Below, one piece after another: positions 9,410 to 16,564 of a stretch of DNA of 37,210 bases. Every line of letters begins with the position of its first letter. The stretch's first letter is position 1. A program made the translations under genes and the position numbers. The stretch is from Azospirillum isscasi (GTDB lineage: Bacteria > Pseudomonadota > Alphaproteobacteria > Azospirillales > Azospirillaceae). Below the pieces are notes generated by a model, which saw only the letters and a program-made list of their open reading frames with translations, did no database searches and was not told the origin of the DNA. Location: the NCBI RefSeq assembly GCF_030849505.1, contig NZ_JAUJFI010000047.1, positions 1-37,210 of the forward strand, given 5' to 3'.

Positions 9410-9611
9410 GCGCGAAATATAGTAGGCCGGCGGAGGGAATGCCACCATCCGCGGAGGCCCCGGCGGGCTGCCCATCCGGGCATCCCCGATTGTCCAGACG
9501 GCGGACAGGGCTTGGCTGTTCGGTGTGCGCTCTTCCCGGATTGCCTGAGGTGCCGGTAAGACTGATAAGACGAAAAAAGGGCAATGGCCGTGAAATCAAT
9601 GGATCGGAACT

Positions 9612-9650
9612 GCAATTTTTTTATGAATGAAGTCTGAAAAGCAAAATTGC
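9612..9650. promoter_or_regulatory. AT-rich inverted repeat upstream of the aspartic peptidase gene
   Basis: GCAATTTT at 9612-9619 is matched by AAAATTGC at 9643-9650. It lies in an AT-rich island (about 9570-9690) that stands out from the GC-rich surroundings, about 100-135 bases before the peptidase start. It may be an operator or part of the promoter region. The rest of 9410-9746 holds no gene that I can support. Confidence 0.35.
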
Positions 9651-9746
9651 GATCAATACGAATGCATGAATATTTGATATTGCTTTGTGGTTGTCGTTGG
9701 CGCGGGCGAGAGTGTGCTCCCATTCATTCCTTGGAAGGAGCGCTTC

Positions 9747-10955
9747 ATGTCCGACACACCCACCAGCTACGCTTCGGCGATCGATATCCCGGTGGTCCGC
9801 CAGCCCTTCAACGCGGAAAACTGCCCCAATTATCTGGGCATCACCATCGGCACGCCGAGCGGCCTCCTGCACGAGGTCCAGGTGGACACCGGTTCGACCG
9901 GCATCGTCATTCCCGCGTCGCTGCTGATGGTCGACGGCGACACGACGAAGGGTCTGGTGTCGGGCGTGGTGGCGCTCGGCCCGGCGCAGATCGCCTACCA
10001 GCCTTCGGGCAACACGCTGGTCGGCTGCCTGTACCTCGTGCCCAGCCTGTCGCTCGGCGCGTCGCTGAACGAGTCCAAGCAGGTCGTTTCCGTCTGCGAG
10101 GCCGGACCGCTGATTGTCTTCGGCGCCAAATATGCCGGCAACACCAGCACGCCCGGCGTCCAGAACCCGGTCGATCCCGGCATGGGCATGATGGGCATCG
10201 GCTTCGGCCGCCCGGCGCTGAGCTACACCGCGAACGCGGGCCAGTCCGATCAGATCGTCTATTCGCTGAGCAACCCGTTCCTGGCGGCGTCGGTGGGTGG
10301 GCAGCCGCTCTACCCGTCCTACCTGCTGTCGTCCGCGGGGAGTGGCCTGAACGGCTACATCACGCTGGGCGTCACGACCGCGGAATTCACGGCCAGCCCC
10401 TTCGATGGCCAGACCGTGCCGCTGACCTCGGCCAAACCGCCGGTGACGCCGAACGCCAGCGCGTCGACCTGCGACTGCGCCCCGGCATCGGGCACGTCCT
10501 GGCCGGCGGCGCCCACCCAGCCCTATTGGCTGACCGGGCCGGCGGCCGTCACCATCAGCACGGCGCATGACGGGCTGCCCCTGAACGGCACCATGCTGCT
10601 CGACACCGGAGTCACCGGGGCGATGATGAGCGTTCCGCAGGCGAGGAACTGGGCGGCCAATCTCGGCGGGGCCGAGATCACCATCACGGTGCCGAACGCT
10701 TCCAACGCCTCCGCGGCGCCGGTCATGACCTACAGCTTCGCCGTTTCCACCGCGGCCCCGGTCAACGGCGTCTTCGCCATCGACCCGTCGCTGTCCACCG
10801 CGGCGGCCCCGGTGTCGCTGGAGCCGGTCGTGCCGTCGTCCAACATCGCCTTCGTCAACACGGGCATCAACGTGCTGCTGGCCTACAATTATTTCTTCGA
10901 CGGGCAGTCGGGCCAGCTCGGCTTCGCCACCGCCGCGCCGGTCACGCTGCCGTAA
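9747..10955 (+). CDS. pepsin-like (A1-type) aspartic peptidase homologue
   Basis: A 402-residue protein with two aspartic-peptidase active-site motifs. VQVDTGSTGIVIP has Asp47 and MLLDTGVTGAMM has Asp286. Their separation is that of a two-lobed pepsin rather than a one-lobed retroviral type. MGMMGIGFGRP at 147-157 resembles the DGILGLG block of pepsins, and LNGYITLGVTTAEFTASPF (about 201-219) resembles the strand after it. Five cysteines (26, 94, 117, 242, 244) are present. No signal peptide is visible, so it is either cytoplasmic or exported by another route. ATG 9747 is preceded by GGAAGGAG. Pepsins cleave peptides at acidic pH; activity here is inferred from the paired DTG motifs only. A 39-codon peptide gene converges on it 27 bases downstream. 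Confidence 0.72.
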   Translation: MSDTPTSYASAIDIPVVRQPFNAENCPNYLGITIGTPSGLLHEVQVDTGSTGIVIPASLLMVDGDTTKGLVSGVVALGPAQIAYQPSGNTLVGCLYLVPSLSLGASLNESKQVVSVCEAGPLIVFGAKYAGNTSTPGVQNPVDPGMGMMGIGFGRPALSYTANAGQSDQIVYSLSNPFLAASVGGQPLYPSYLLSSAGSGLNGYITLGVTTAEFTASPFDGQTVPLTSAKPPVTPNASASTCDCAPASGTSWPAAPTQPYWLTGPAAVTISTAHDGLPLNGTMLLDTGVTGAMMSVPQARNWAANLGGAEITITVPNASNASAAPVMTYSFAVSTAAPVNGVFAIDPSLSTAAAPVSLEPVVPSSNIAFVNTGINVLLAYNYFFDGQSGQLGFATAAPVTLP

Positions 10956-10982
10956 CCCGCAGCGGTTTCAGGCGGGGGGCGG

Positions 10983-11102
10983 TCACGCCGGGCCGGTCTT
11001 GTCGGCAGGGTGGCCGTCCTCCTCCGTCTCCGGTTCGCTGGGGATGGCGGGGCAACTGGCGCGGGACGGGCCGGTGACGACGTCGAAATCGAAATCGGAC
11101 AT
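10983..11102 (-). CDS. 39-residue acidic peptide of unknown function
   Basis: ATG at 11100-11102 is preceded by GGAGGT with a six-base spacer, one of the best ribosome-binding sites in the window. The frame encodes 39 residues beginning MSDFDFDVVTGPSRASC and ending ADKTGPA. It is acidic, has one Cys, no membrane helix and no signal peptide. The stop lies 27 bases from the convergent peptidase gene. I do not recognise the family. A peptide substrate or partner of the adjacent peptidase, a modified-peptide precursor, or a regulatory small protein are all possible, none shown. Support comes from the ribosome-binding site, not from homology. Confidence 0.5.
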   Translation of the reverse strand: MSDFDFDVVTGPSRASCPAIPSEPETEEDGHPADKTGPA

Positions 11103-11169
11103 GAGGTGACCTCCGGTTCGTAAGGGAGGCCGCCGCGATCGTCGGGGATTTTGCGTGCACCGTGTGCTG

Positions 11170-11202
11170 AAAACACAAAAGCCGCCTCGGGTCGGGCGGC
11201 TT
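11170..11202 (-). terminator. intrinsic terminator, minus strand
   Basis: Read on the minus strand, AAGCCGCC (11202-11195) pairs with GGCGGCTT (11186-11179) around an eight-base loop. A T-rich tail, TTTTGTGTTTT, follows. It lies 26 bases after the 24-codon leader-like frame and 67 bases before the 39-codon gene. Confidence 0.75.
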
Positions 11203-11227
11203 CGGGTGCATCGTGGGTGTGCGATAC

Positions 11228-11302
11228 CTAGGCCGCCGGTGTGTACCAGCGGTACCAAAATCGCCCCAGGAGGGCGGAGGAGGTGAGGCGCACGGGGTTC
11301 AT
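11228..11302 (-). CDS. 24-residue leader-peptide-like frame rich in Trp/Tyr
   Basis: ATG at 11302 opens a 24-codon frame beginning MNPVRLTSS and ending GRFWYRWYTPAA, then TAG. AGGGTG lies about six bases upstream of the start. Six consecutive codons give F-W-Y-R-W-Y, a strikingly aromatic cluster, and an intrinsic terminator follows 26 bases later. That arrangement is typical of transcription attenuators of aromatic amino-acid genes. However, the next gene on this strand is only the 39-codon peptide gene, not a biosynthetic enzyme. It may be a real attenuator controlling that peptide, a relic, or chance. Confidence 0.35.
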   Translation of the reverse strand: MNPVRLTSSALLGRFWYRWYTPAA

Positions 11303-11380
11303 GGCGCGCACCCTACGCCGTATCTCCGCGCCGCACAAGGCTTTCCTGGCAGGATGGGGCCGTTGTGCCGCGCGTCTTCA

Positions 11381-11451
11381 CCACGGAGCCACAGAGCCAC
11401 AGAGGCGGGCGCCTTGCCGGACGGGTCTCTGTGCCTCCGTGCCTCTGTGGC
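11381..11451. repeat. imperfect inverted repeat (CCACAGAG type)
   Basis: The left arm at 11381-11404 (CCACGGAGCCACAGAG...) and the right arm at 11427-11450 (...CCTCCGTGCCTCTGTGG) match at 20 of 24 positions, with several mismatches replaceable by G-U pairs. Each arm is itself built from short repeated CCACAGAG/CACGGAG units. It sits about 30 bases after the stop of the minus-strand 390-residue gene and may end or stabilise its transcript. Repeats with similar units are found between genes in several GC-rich bacteria. Confidence 0.6.
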
Positions 11452-11479
11452 CAATCCCTGGCCGAACCGCCGTCGTTCG

Positions 11480-12652
11480 TCAGGCGACCGCCTCGCTGAT
11501 GTCGTCGTACAACTCCTCGGCGGCCTGGGCGGCGCCCCAGGCAATTTCCACGATCTTGTCGGCCTGCGCGGACAGGTCGGTGAAGGACAGCCCGAGATCG
11601 AGCAGGACGAGCGACTTGTCGAAGACCTTCAGCCAGCCCGGCTTCCCCTTTTCCAGCAGCTCCAGCGCCTCGTCCATCCGGTTGGCCCACGCACGGCCTT
11701 CGTTGATCATCTCCTGCTTGGCGACGATCTTGACGATCAGGTCGTTGATCTGGGTTTCCAGCTTGGGCAGCGCCGCGGCCAGCGTCTTGTTGTTCTTCGC
11801 GACGGTCCTCATGTCCTTCATGGCCTTGTCGAGCTTGGACATCACCTTGCCAAGCTCCCGCGAAATCTCGTGGGATTTCACGTCCACGCCGTCCAGCTTG
11901 CTCAGATACTGCTTGATGTCACCGCGGCATTTCCCGATCGTGCCAAGCTCCGTGCCGAAGATCGTGTTGATGACCTCCTTCGCGGAATCGGAGCTGTTCC
12001 GGGCGGCTGATTTCTTCGCGTTGTAAGCCCTGACGAGCTTCGTGACCTGCCCGTTGATCGCCGTGCGGAACTTCTCGGCGGACAGCCAGAGCTTGACCAG
12101 ATCCTTGAACAGCCCGAGGCAGCTCTTGACCATGCCGTAGATGCCGATGACCGCGGACACCCCGCCGGTCGCCACGGCTCCGCCGATCCCGGCGGCGGAG
12201 ATCGCCACGCCGCCGATCTGCAAGCCGACATGGACGGCGGCCCGCCACTTGTATTTGCTGTAGTCCTTGTTGGTCTTGATGATCTGCGCCCACGCCTTCT
12301 TGACGTTGGCGTCCACCTCCTTGGTCAGGCCGGAGGCTTTCATCTTGAGGCCGGCGTAGCAGACGTCCGCCGCGGCCTTCTGCATGGTGGGGTCGCCGAC
12401 CAGACGGCCGATCACCTTGTCCGTCTTGGTGACTTCGGCGACCGCCTCGGCGATGAAATCCTTGTAGGCGGAGGACGCGGCGTCCTGGAGCTTCTGCCAG
12501 GACAGCGGATCGTCCTGAAGCTTCTCGATGAAGTCCTTCTCGAACTCGATGCCGATGTTCAGCTTGCCGCCACCGAAGGTGATGTTCTTCGGCTTGGCTT
12601 CCGCGAGGATGACCTTGGCGGCGTTGACCTCGATGAATTTCAGGATGGGCAT
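11480..12652 (-). CDS. unrecognised, mostly helical 390-residue protein with a Gly/Ala-rich hydrophobic segment
   Basis: A lysine-rich protein predicted by eye to be almost entirely helical. Residues 1-137 are charged and amphipathic. Residues 138-183 form a hydrophobic, Gly/Ala-rich stretch (VGLQIGGVAISAAGIGGAV, then TGGVSAVIGIYGM). The remainder is heptad-like, with many Lys/Leu/Ala (for example MSKLDKAMKDMRTVAKNN). There is no signal peptide. I do not know the family. A long helical body around a hydrophobic hairpin recalls alpha-helical pore-forming toxins and some secreted effectors; this is only an architectural analogy. ATG 12652 is chosen for GGAGA seven bases upstream; the frame extends six codons further. 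It is monocistronic, with an inverted repeat after the stop. Confidence 0.7.
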   Translation of the reverse strand: MPILKFIEVNAAKVILAEAKPKNITFGGGKLNIGIEFEKDFIEKLQDDPLSWQKLQDAASSAYKDFIAEAVAEVTKTDKVIGRLVGDPTMQKAAADVCYAGLKMKASGLTKEVDANVKKAWAQIIKTNKDYSKYKWRAAVHVGLQIGGVAISAAGIGGAVATGGVSAVIGIYGMVKSCLGLFKDLVKLWLSAEKFRTAINGQVTKLVRAYNAKKSAARNSSDSAKEVINTIFGTELGTIGKCRGDIKQYLSKLDGVDVKSHEISRELGKVMSKLDKAMKDMRTVAKNNKTLAAALPKLETQINDLIVKIVAKQEMINEGRAWANRMDEALELLEKGKPGWLKVFDKSLVLLDLGLSFTDLSAQADKIVEIAWGAAQAAEELYDDISEAVA

Positions 12653-12859
12653 CAGCGTCTCCACACGCACAAGGGCTTCCGAAGCGGTTCGGAGAAGCGT
12701 GGCGGGGGATGATTGGTGGCGCTACAAACGATTGCACCAATTTGGCGGAGCGGACGGCGTGGCGCCGGGGTGGCCCGTGCCTTGTGCATCCAACCCGGAC
12801 CTCATCCCGGCGGAACGGGGACCGGGCCGCGGACGGGAGGGCCCTCCCACCGCAGGGAA

Positions 12860-13302
12860 TCAGCCGCCGTTCCGCCGCATGATCTCGGCCCTGTGCGACG
12901 CCTGTTCCTTCACCATGCCAGCCACGTCGTCCTCGGCCATGCCGCGGGCGGCATCCGTGAGGCCGGACAGGGAGACGCCAGCCTCCTTCAGCTTGTTGCT
13001 TGCCGTTTCCTCTGCGCCGCTGCGTATGAGAAAAGGATCGCCCAACTTCATGTAATAGGGCGAGAAGAGCCGGGTCTGGCGCAAATGGGCGGTCGCCCGG
13101 CTGTTGCCACGGGGTTCGCGCCGGGTTCCAATCCGGACAGGGCGCGCAGGATCTTGCCGCCCGCAGCGCCGGCCGGACTGCCGTCGGCGCTGCGGGCCGC
13201 GGGGACGCCTTTCGCGGTGCCGGCGGCAGGGGTGCCAGCCAAAGGGGATATGGAATCCATCGACGCCGCCCTCCGGAAACCGAATTCCTGGGCGGCGATC
13301 AT
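12860..13302 (-). pseudogene. small gene of unknown function, apparently frameshifted
   Basis: Two minus-strand frames meet here. The first starts at ATG 13302 (MIAAQEFGFRRAAS; an inner ATG at 13260 has GGAGG nine bases upstream) and stops at 13048. The second, from ATG 13051, overlaps it as ATGA and encodes 63 residues starting MKLGDPFLIRSGAEE. In the last ~20 codons of the first frame, third-position G/C falls to about half. In the second frame the same bases read GNSRATAHLRQTRLFSPYY with 17 of 20 codons ending in G or C. Adding one base at the four-base run 13111-13114 joins both into one protein of about 147 residues. So this is a frameshifted gene, a sequencing error, or two coupled small genes. 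No family is recognised. The C-terminal part is helical and charged. Confidence 0.55.
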
Positions 13303-13320
13303 AAGGTTGTTTTTCTCCAC

Positions 13321-13353
13321 GGACAAATAAACCGGGAGATGCCAATCCCGGTT
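13321..13353 (-). terminator. intrinsic terminator of pgi
   Basis: On the minus strand, AACCGGGA (13353-13346), overlapping the pgi stop codon, pairs with TCCCGGTT (13337-13330), and TTATTTG follows. A perfect eight-base stem with a short T-rich tail fits an intrinsic terminator. Confidence 0.7.
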
Positions 13354-14996
13354 CAGCGGTGCTTGCGGTACCAGCCGATCAACCCGTTGGTCGAGCTGTC
13401 GTGCCCCAGCGCGCCGGTCGGGCCGCTTTGGAGTTCGGGAAGGATCCTGCCGGCAAGCTGCTTGCCAAGCTCCACGCCCCACTGGTCGAAGCTGTTGATG
13501 TTCCACACGATGCCCTGAACGAACACCTTGTGCTCGTACAGCGCGATCAGGGCGCCCAGCGTGTGGGGGTCCAGCTTCTTGAACAGGATGCTGTTGGACG
13601 GCTTGTTGCCCTCGAACACGCGGTGGGGGACCAGCGGCTCGACGGCATCCGCCGGCTTGCCGGCCTTGGCCATCTCGGCGCGCACCTCGTCGGCGGTCTT
13701 GCCGCGCATCAGGGCTTCCGGCTGGGCGAAGAAGTTCGACAGCAGGATGCGGTGGTGGTCGCCGATGGGGTTGTGGGTCTCCGCCGGAGCCAGGAAGTCG
13801 GCGGGGACCAACTCCGTCCCCTGGTGGATGAGTTGGTAGAAGGCGTGCTGGCCGTTGGTGCCGGGCTCGCCGAAGACCACCGGGCCGGTGGCGTAATCCA
13901 CCCGCTGGCCCTGCCGGTCCACCGACTTGCCGTTGCTCTCCATGTCCAATTGCTGGAGGTAAGCGGGGAAGCGGTGCAGATACTGGTCGTAGGGCAGCAC
14001 GGCGTGGGATCGGGCGCCCCAGAAATTCACGTACCAGACGCCCAGCATCGCCATCAGCACCGGCATGTTGCGGTCCAGCGGGGCGGTGCGGAAATGCTCG
14101 TCCATCGCATGGGCGCCGGCCAGCAGCTCGGTGAAGCGGTCCATGCCGATGCCGAGCGCGATGGGCAGCCCGATGGCCGACCACAGGGAATAACGCCCGC
14201 CAACCCAGTCCCAGAAGCCGAACATGTTGGCCGGGTCGATGCCGAACTTGCGCACCTCCGCCTCGTTGGTGGAGACGGCGACGAAATGCCGGGCGACATG
14301 GGCGGGGTCGCCGGCGCTCTCCAGGAACCAGCGCCGGGCGGTGTGGGCGTTGGTCAGCGTCTCCTGGGTCGTGAAGGTCTTGGACGCGATGACGAACAGG
14401 GTCGTCTCCGGGTCCAGCCATTCCAGCGTCTCGCTGATGTGGGTGCCGTCCACGTTGGAGACGAAATGCACGCCGATCTGCGGGTGCAGGTAGGGGGTCA
14501 GGGCTTCCGTCACCATCACCGGGCCGAGGTCGGACCCGCCGATGCCGATGTTCACCACGTCGGTGATCGGGTGGCCGGTGTAGCCGGTCCAGGCGCCGTC
14601 GCGGACCTGCCGCACGAAGCGCTCCATGCGGTGCAGGACGGCGTTCACCTCCGGCATCACGTCCTGGCCGTCCACGATGACGGGGCGGTTGGAGCGGTTG
14701 CGCAGCGCGGTGTGAAGGACGGCGCGGTCCTCGGTGATGTTGATCCGCTCCCCGGCGAACATGCGGTCGCGCCAGCCCTCAACCCCCTGTTGGCGGGCGA
14801 GGTCGAGCAGCAGGCTTCGCGTGTCCTCGGTGATGCGATTCTTCGAATAATCGAACAGCAGGCCGCAGGCTTCGAGAGAGAAGCGGTTGAAGCGGTCGGC
14901 GTCGGCCGCGAACAGGTCGCGCATATGGAGGGCCGAAACGTCCTGGCGGTGACGGGCCAGGGCTTCCCAGGCGGGCGAACGGGTGAGCGCTGACAT
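13353..14996 (-). CDS. pgi: glucose-6-phosphate isomerase
   Basis: A 547-residue cytosolic enzyme that interconverts glucose 6-phosphate and fructose 6-phosphate. Both family signatures are present: [19 protein letters not shown] (active-site Glu and His region) and [20 protein letters not shown] near the C-terminus. The sugar-phosphate site [11 protein letters not shown] and SKTFTTQET are also clear. The length is normal for the long bacterial form. AAGGAGG lies ten bases before ATG 14996. It is alone in its transcription unit: a terminator overlaps its stop and a 530-base gap lies upstream. Confidence 0.97.
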   Translation of the reverse strand: MSALTRSPAWEALARHRQDVSALHMRDLFAADADRFNRFSLEACGLLFDYSKNRITEDTRSLLLDLARQQGVEGWRDRMFAGERINITEDRAVLHTALRNRSNRPVIVDGQDVMPEVNAVLHRMERFVRQVRDGAWTGYTGHPITDVVNIGIGGSDLGPVMVTEALTPYLHPQIGVHFVSNVDGTHISETLEWLDPETTLFVIASKTFTTQETLTNAHTARRWFLESAGDPAHVARHFVAVSTNEAEVRKFGIDPANMFGFWDWVGGRYSLWSAIGLPIALGIGMDRFTELLAGAHAMDEHFRTAPLDRNMPVLMAMLGVWYVNFWGARSHAVLPYDQYLHRFPAYLQQLDMESNGKSVDRQGQRVDYATGPVVFGEPGTNGQHAFYQLIHQGTELVPADFLAPAETHNPIGDHHRILLSNFFAQPEALMRGKTADEVRAEMAKAGKPADAVEPLVPHRVFEGNKPSNSILFKKLDPHTLGALIALYEHKVFVQGIVWNINSFDQWGVELGKQLAGRILPELQSGPTGALGHDSSTNGLIGWYRKHR

Positions 14997-15529
14997 TGGG
15001 ATTTTGCCTCCTTCTCGCGTGCGCGGAGCCTAGCACCGATCGGTGTGCGGCGGGTACGCGCCAAAGCGGCGCATCGCACGCACACTTAGAAATAGGCGCC
15101 GCGGCATAAGCGCAGCGGACTATGCGCGGTGCCCGATGAAACAGGCAACCGGCGCCCCTGTGTTCTTTCTGAGTGTTCTTTCTGGGCGTTCTTTCGGGGT
15201 GTTCGATTGGAATGGATCGCCGGGGGACGGCGCCCGCGTTGCCGGGGGCTGTGGAAAGGTCGGTTCGGGCGCCTCCCGAAGCGACGTTGCAATGTTGCGT
15301 ATCGCCGCACTCTCGCTTCGATGATCATGGTTTAAAGTGGCAATAATGCGAATGACGAAAATTCCGTTACCCGATTCACCACCCGTCTGATTTGTATAGT
15401 GTTTCTATCATGGGCGAATGACTTGAAAGTGTCTCTCAATTGTAGGTGTTGCGGTCAATTTTGAAATATCCTTTGAGCATTATAGTTTTGTGATATACAT
15501 AAAATTGAACTATCGCGCTTCAAGCGGTG
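14997..15529. other. 533-base intergenic region with a tandem repeat and an AT-rich promoter region
   Basis: No gene is supported. It should carry divergent promoters for pgi and the DctP-like gene. It contains a 13-base tandem repeat (15160-15210). From about 15330 to 15529 the sequence becomes AT-rich, including TTGAAATATCCTTTGAGC and TATAGT, which could be promoter elements with non-ideal spacing. A 62-codon plus-strand frame from 15136 lacks a ribosome-binding site and is not called. Confidence 0.5.
15160..15210 (+). repeat. 13-base tandem repeat, about four copies
   Basis: Consecutive units read GTGTTCTTTCTGA (15160), GTGTTCTTTCTGG (15173), GCGTTCTTTCGGG (15186) and a partial GTGTTCGATTGG (15199). 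The first three units differ at four of 13 positions overall. Confidence 0.8.
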
Positions 15530-16564
15530 ATGAAAATGCGCTGGATCGCTGTTGTTCTTGCTCTGATGGTGTTGTGCCAAACCGGCCCTGCATCTGCGGA
15601 GTCTGCCGAGATGCAACCTATAGCCTGGCGGATTTCGGTCGAGAACAATCCAGGGCATATCCAGGTTCAGGTGATCGAGCGTTTTGCCCGCCGTTTCGAG
15701 GATCTGTCGGGCGGGCGGGTGTCGGTGCGGCTGTTCGACAGCGCCCGCCTTTACCGCGACGTCGATCTCCCCCGCGTTCTGTCGAACGACCGCATCGAAA
15801 TGGGCGTGCCCGGCGTCTGGCAACTCGACCGTTACGTGCCCGACTTCGGCCTCTTCCTGCTGCCGCTGTTCTATGGGCGGACCCCCGACCGCAACCACGC
15901 CGTGGTCGACGGGCCGGTCGGACAGGCCCTGGGCAACGCCTTGGCGAGCCGCCTGAACGTGGTCGTGCCCGGGCGCTGGATCGACCTCGGCCCGGCGCAC
16001 ATCTTCACCTTCGATCATCCGATTCGGAACAGCGGCGACTTCGCCGGGCTGCGGCTGCGCGTGGCCGGCGGGTTTGCCAACGAAATGCGGCTTCAGCGTC
16101 TCGGCGCCACCGCCGTCCGGGTCGCCTGGCCCGATCTGTCCGAAGCCGTCGACCGCGGCAATCTGGACGGGCTGCTGACCAGCTATGTGACCGTCGAAAG
16201 CGCGCCCTTCGCCTCCCGCCTGCGGTACGTCTACGAGGACTCGGCCTACTTCCCGCAGTATGTGCCGCTGGTCAGCCGTGCGGCGTGGCGGCGGCTGGGG
16301 CCGGAATTGAGGGACCTGTTCCTGCGGGCCTGGGAAGGCGGGGTGGACGATGCGCGGGCCGCCGCCGCCGCCGCCCAGGCCGAGGCCCGCCGCCGGCTGG
16401 TCGCGCGGGGACTGACGGTGGTCCATCCCACGCCCGCCGAGATCGACGCCAACCGGGCGATGCTCGACTCCGTGCAGGACGACATCATCGCGGCCACCCG
16501 CATCACCCCCAGCATGGTCGGCGGGTTGCAGTACCTCTTCGAGGACGGCGAGGTCGATCCGTGA
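15530..16564 (+). CDS. TRAP-type (DctP-family) periplasmic solute-binding protein
   Basis: A protein of about 344 residues. Residues 1-24 form a signal peptide (KMRW, then a hydrophobic core, ending PASA). The body follows the DctP fold pattern: VIERFARRFEDLSGGRVSVRL, a central GVPGVWQL, DFAGLRLRVAGG (the second Arg sits where DctP proteins bind a ligand carboxylate) and NLDGLLTSYVTVES. Such proteins capture carboxylic acids or similar anions in the periplasm. There are no DctQ/DctM permease genes here. Instead the stop codon overlaps the GTG start of a membrane diguanylate cyclase (GTGA at 16561-16564), so the protein probably presents its ligand to that cyclase rather than to a transporter (inference). 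GTG 15527 and ATG 15536 are alternative starts. Confidence 0.88.
   Translation: MKMRWIAVVLALMVLCQTGPASAESAEMQPIAWRISVENNPGHIQVQVIERFARRFEDLSGGRVSVRLFDSARLYRDVDLPRVLSNDRIEMGVPGVWQLDRYVPDFGLFLLPLFYGRTPDRNHAVVDGPVGQALGNALASRLNVVVPGRWIDLGPAHIFTFDHPIRNSGDFAGLRLRVAGGFANEMRLQRLGATAVRVAWPDLSEAVDRGNLDGLLTSYVTVESAPFASRLRYVYEDSAYFPQYVPLVSRAAWRRLGPELRDLFLRAWEGGVDDARAAAAAAQAEARRRLVARGLTVVHPTPAEIDANRAMLDSVQDDIIAATRITPSMVGGLQYLFEDGEVDP

Noticed and set aside
7430-9559. Long open frame opposite mutL
   Set aside because: No motif or ribosome-binding site; MutL motifs on the other strand are unambiguous.
15136-15324. A 62-codon plus-strand frame across the 13-base tandem repeat
   Set aside because: No ribosome-binding site, and most of the N-terminal residues are just the translated repeat.
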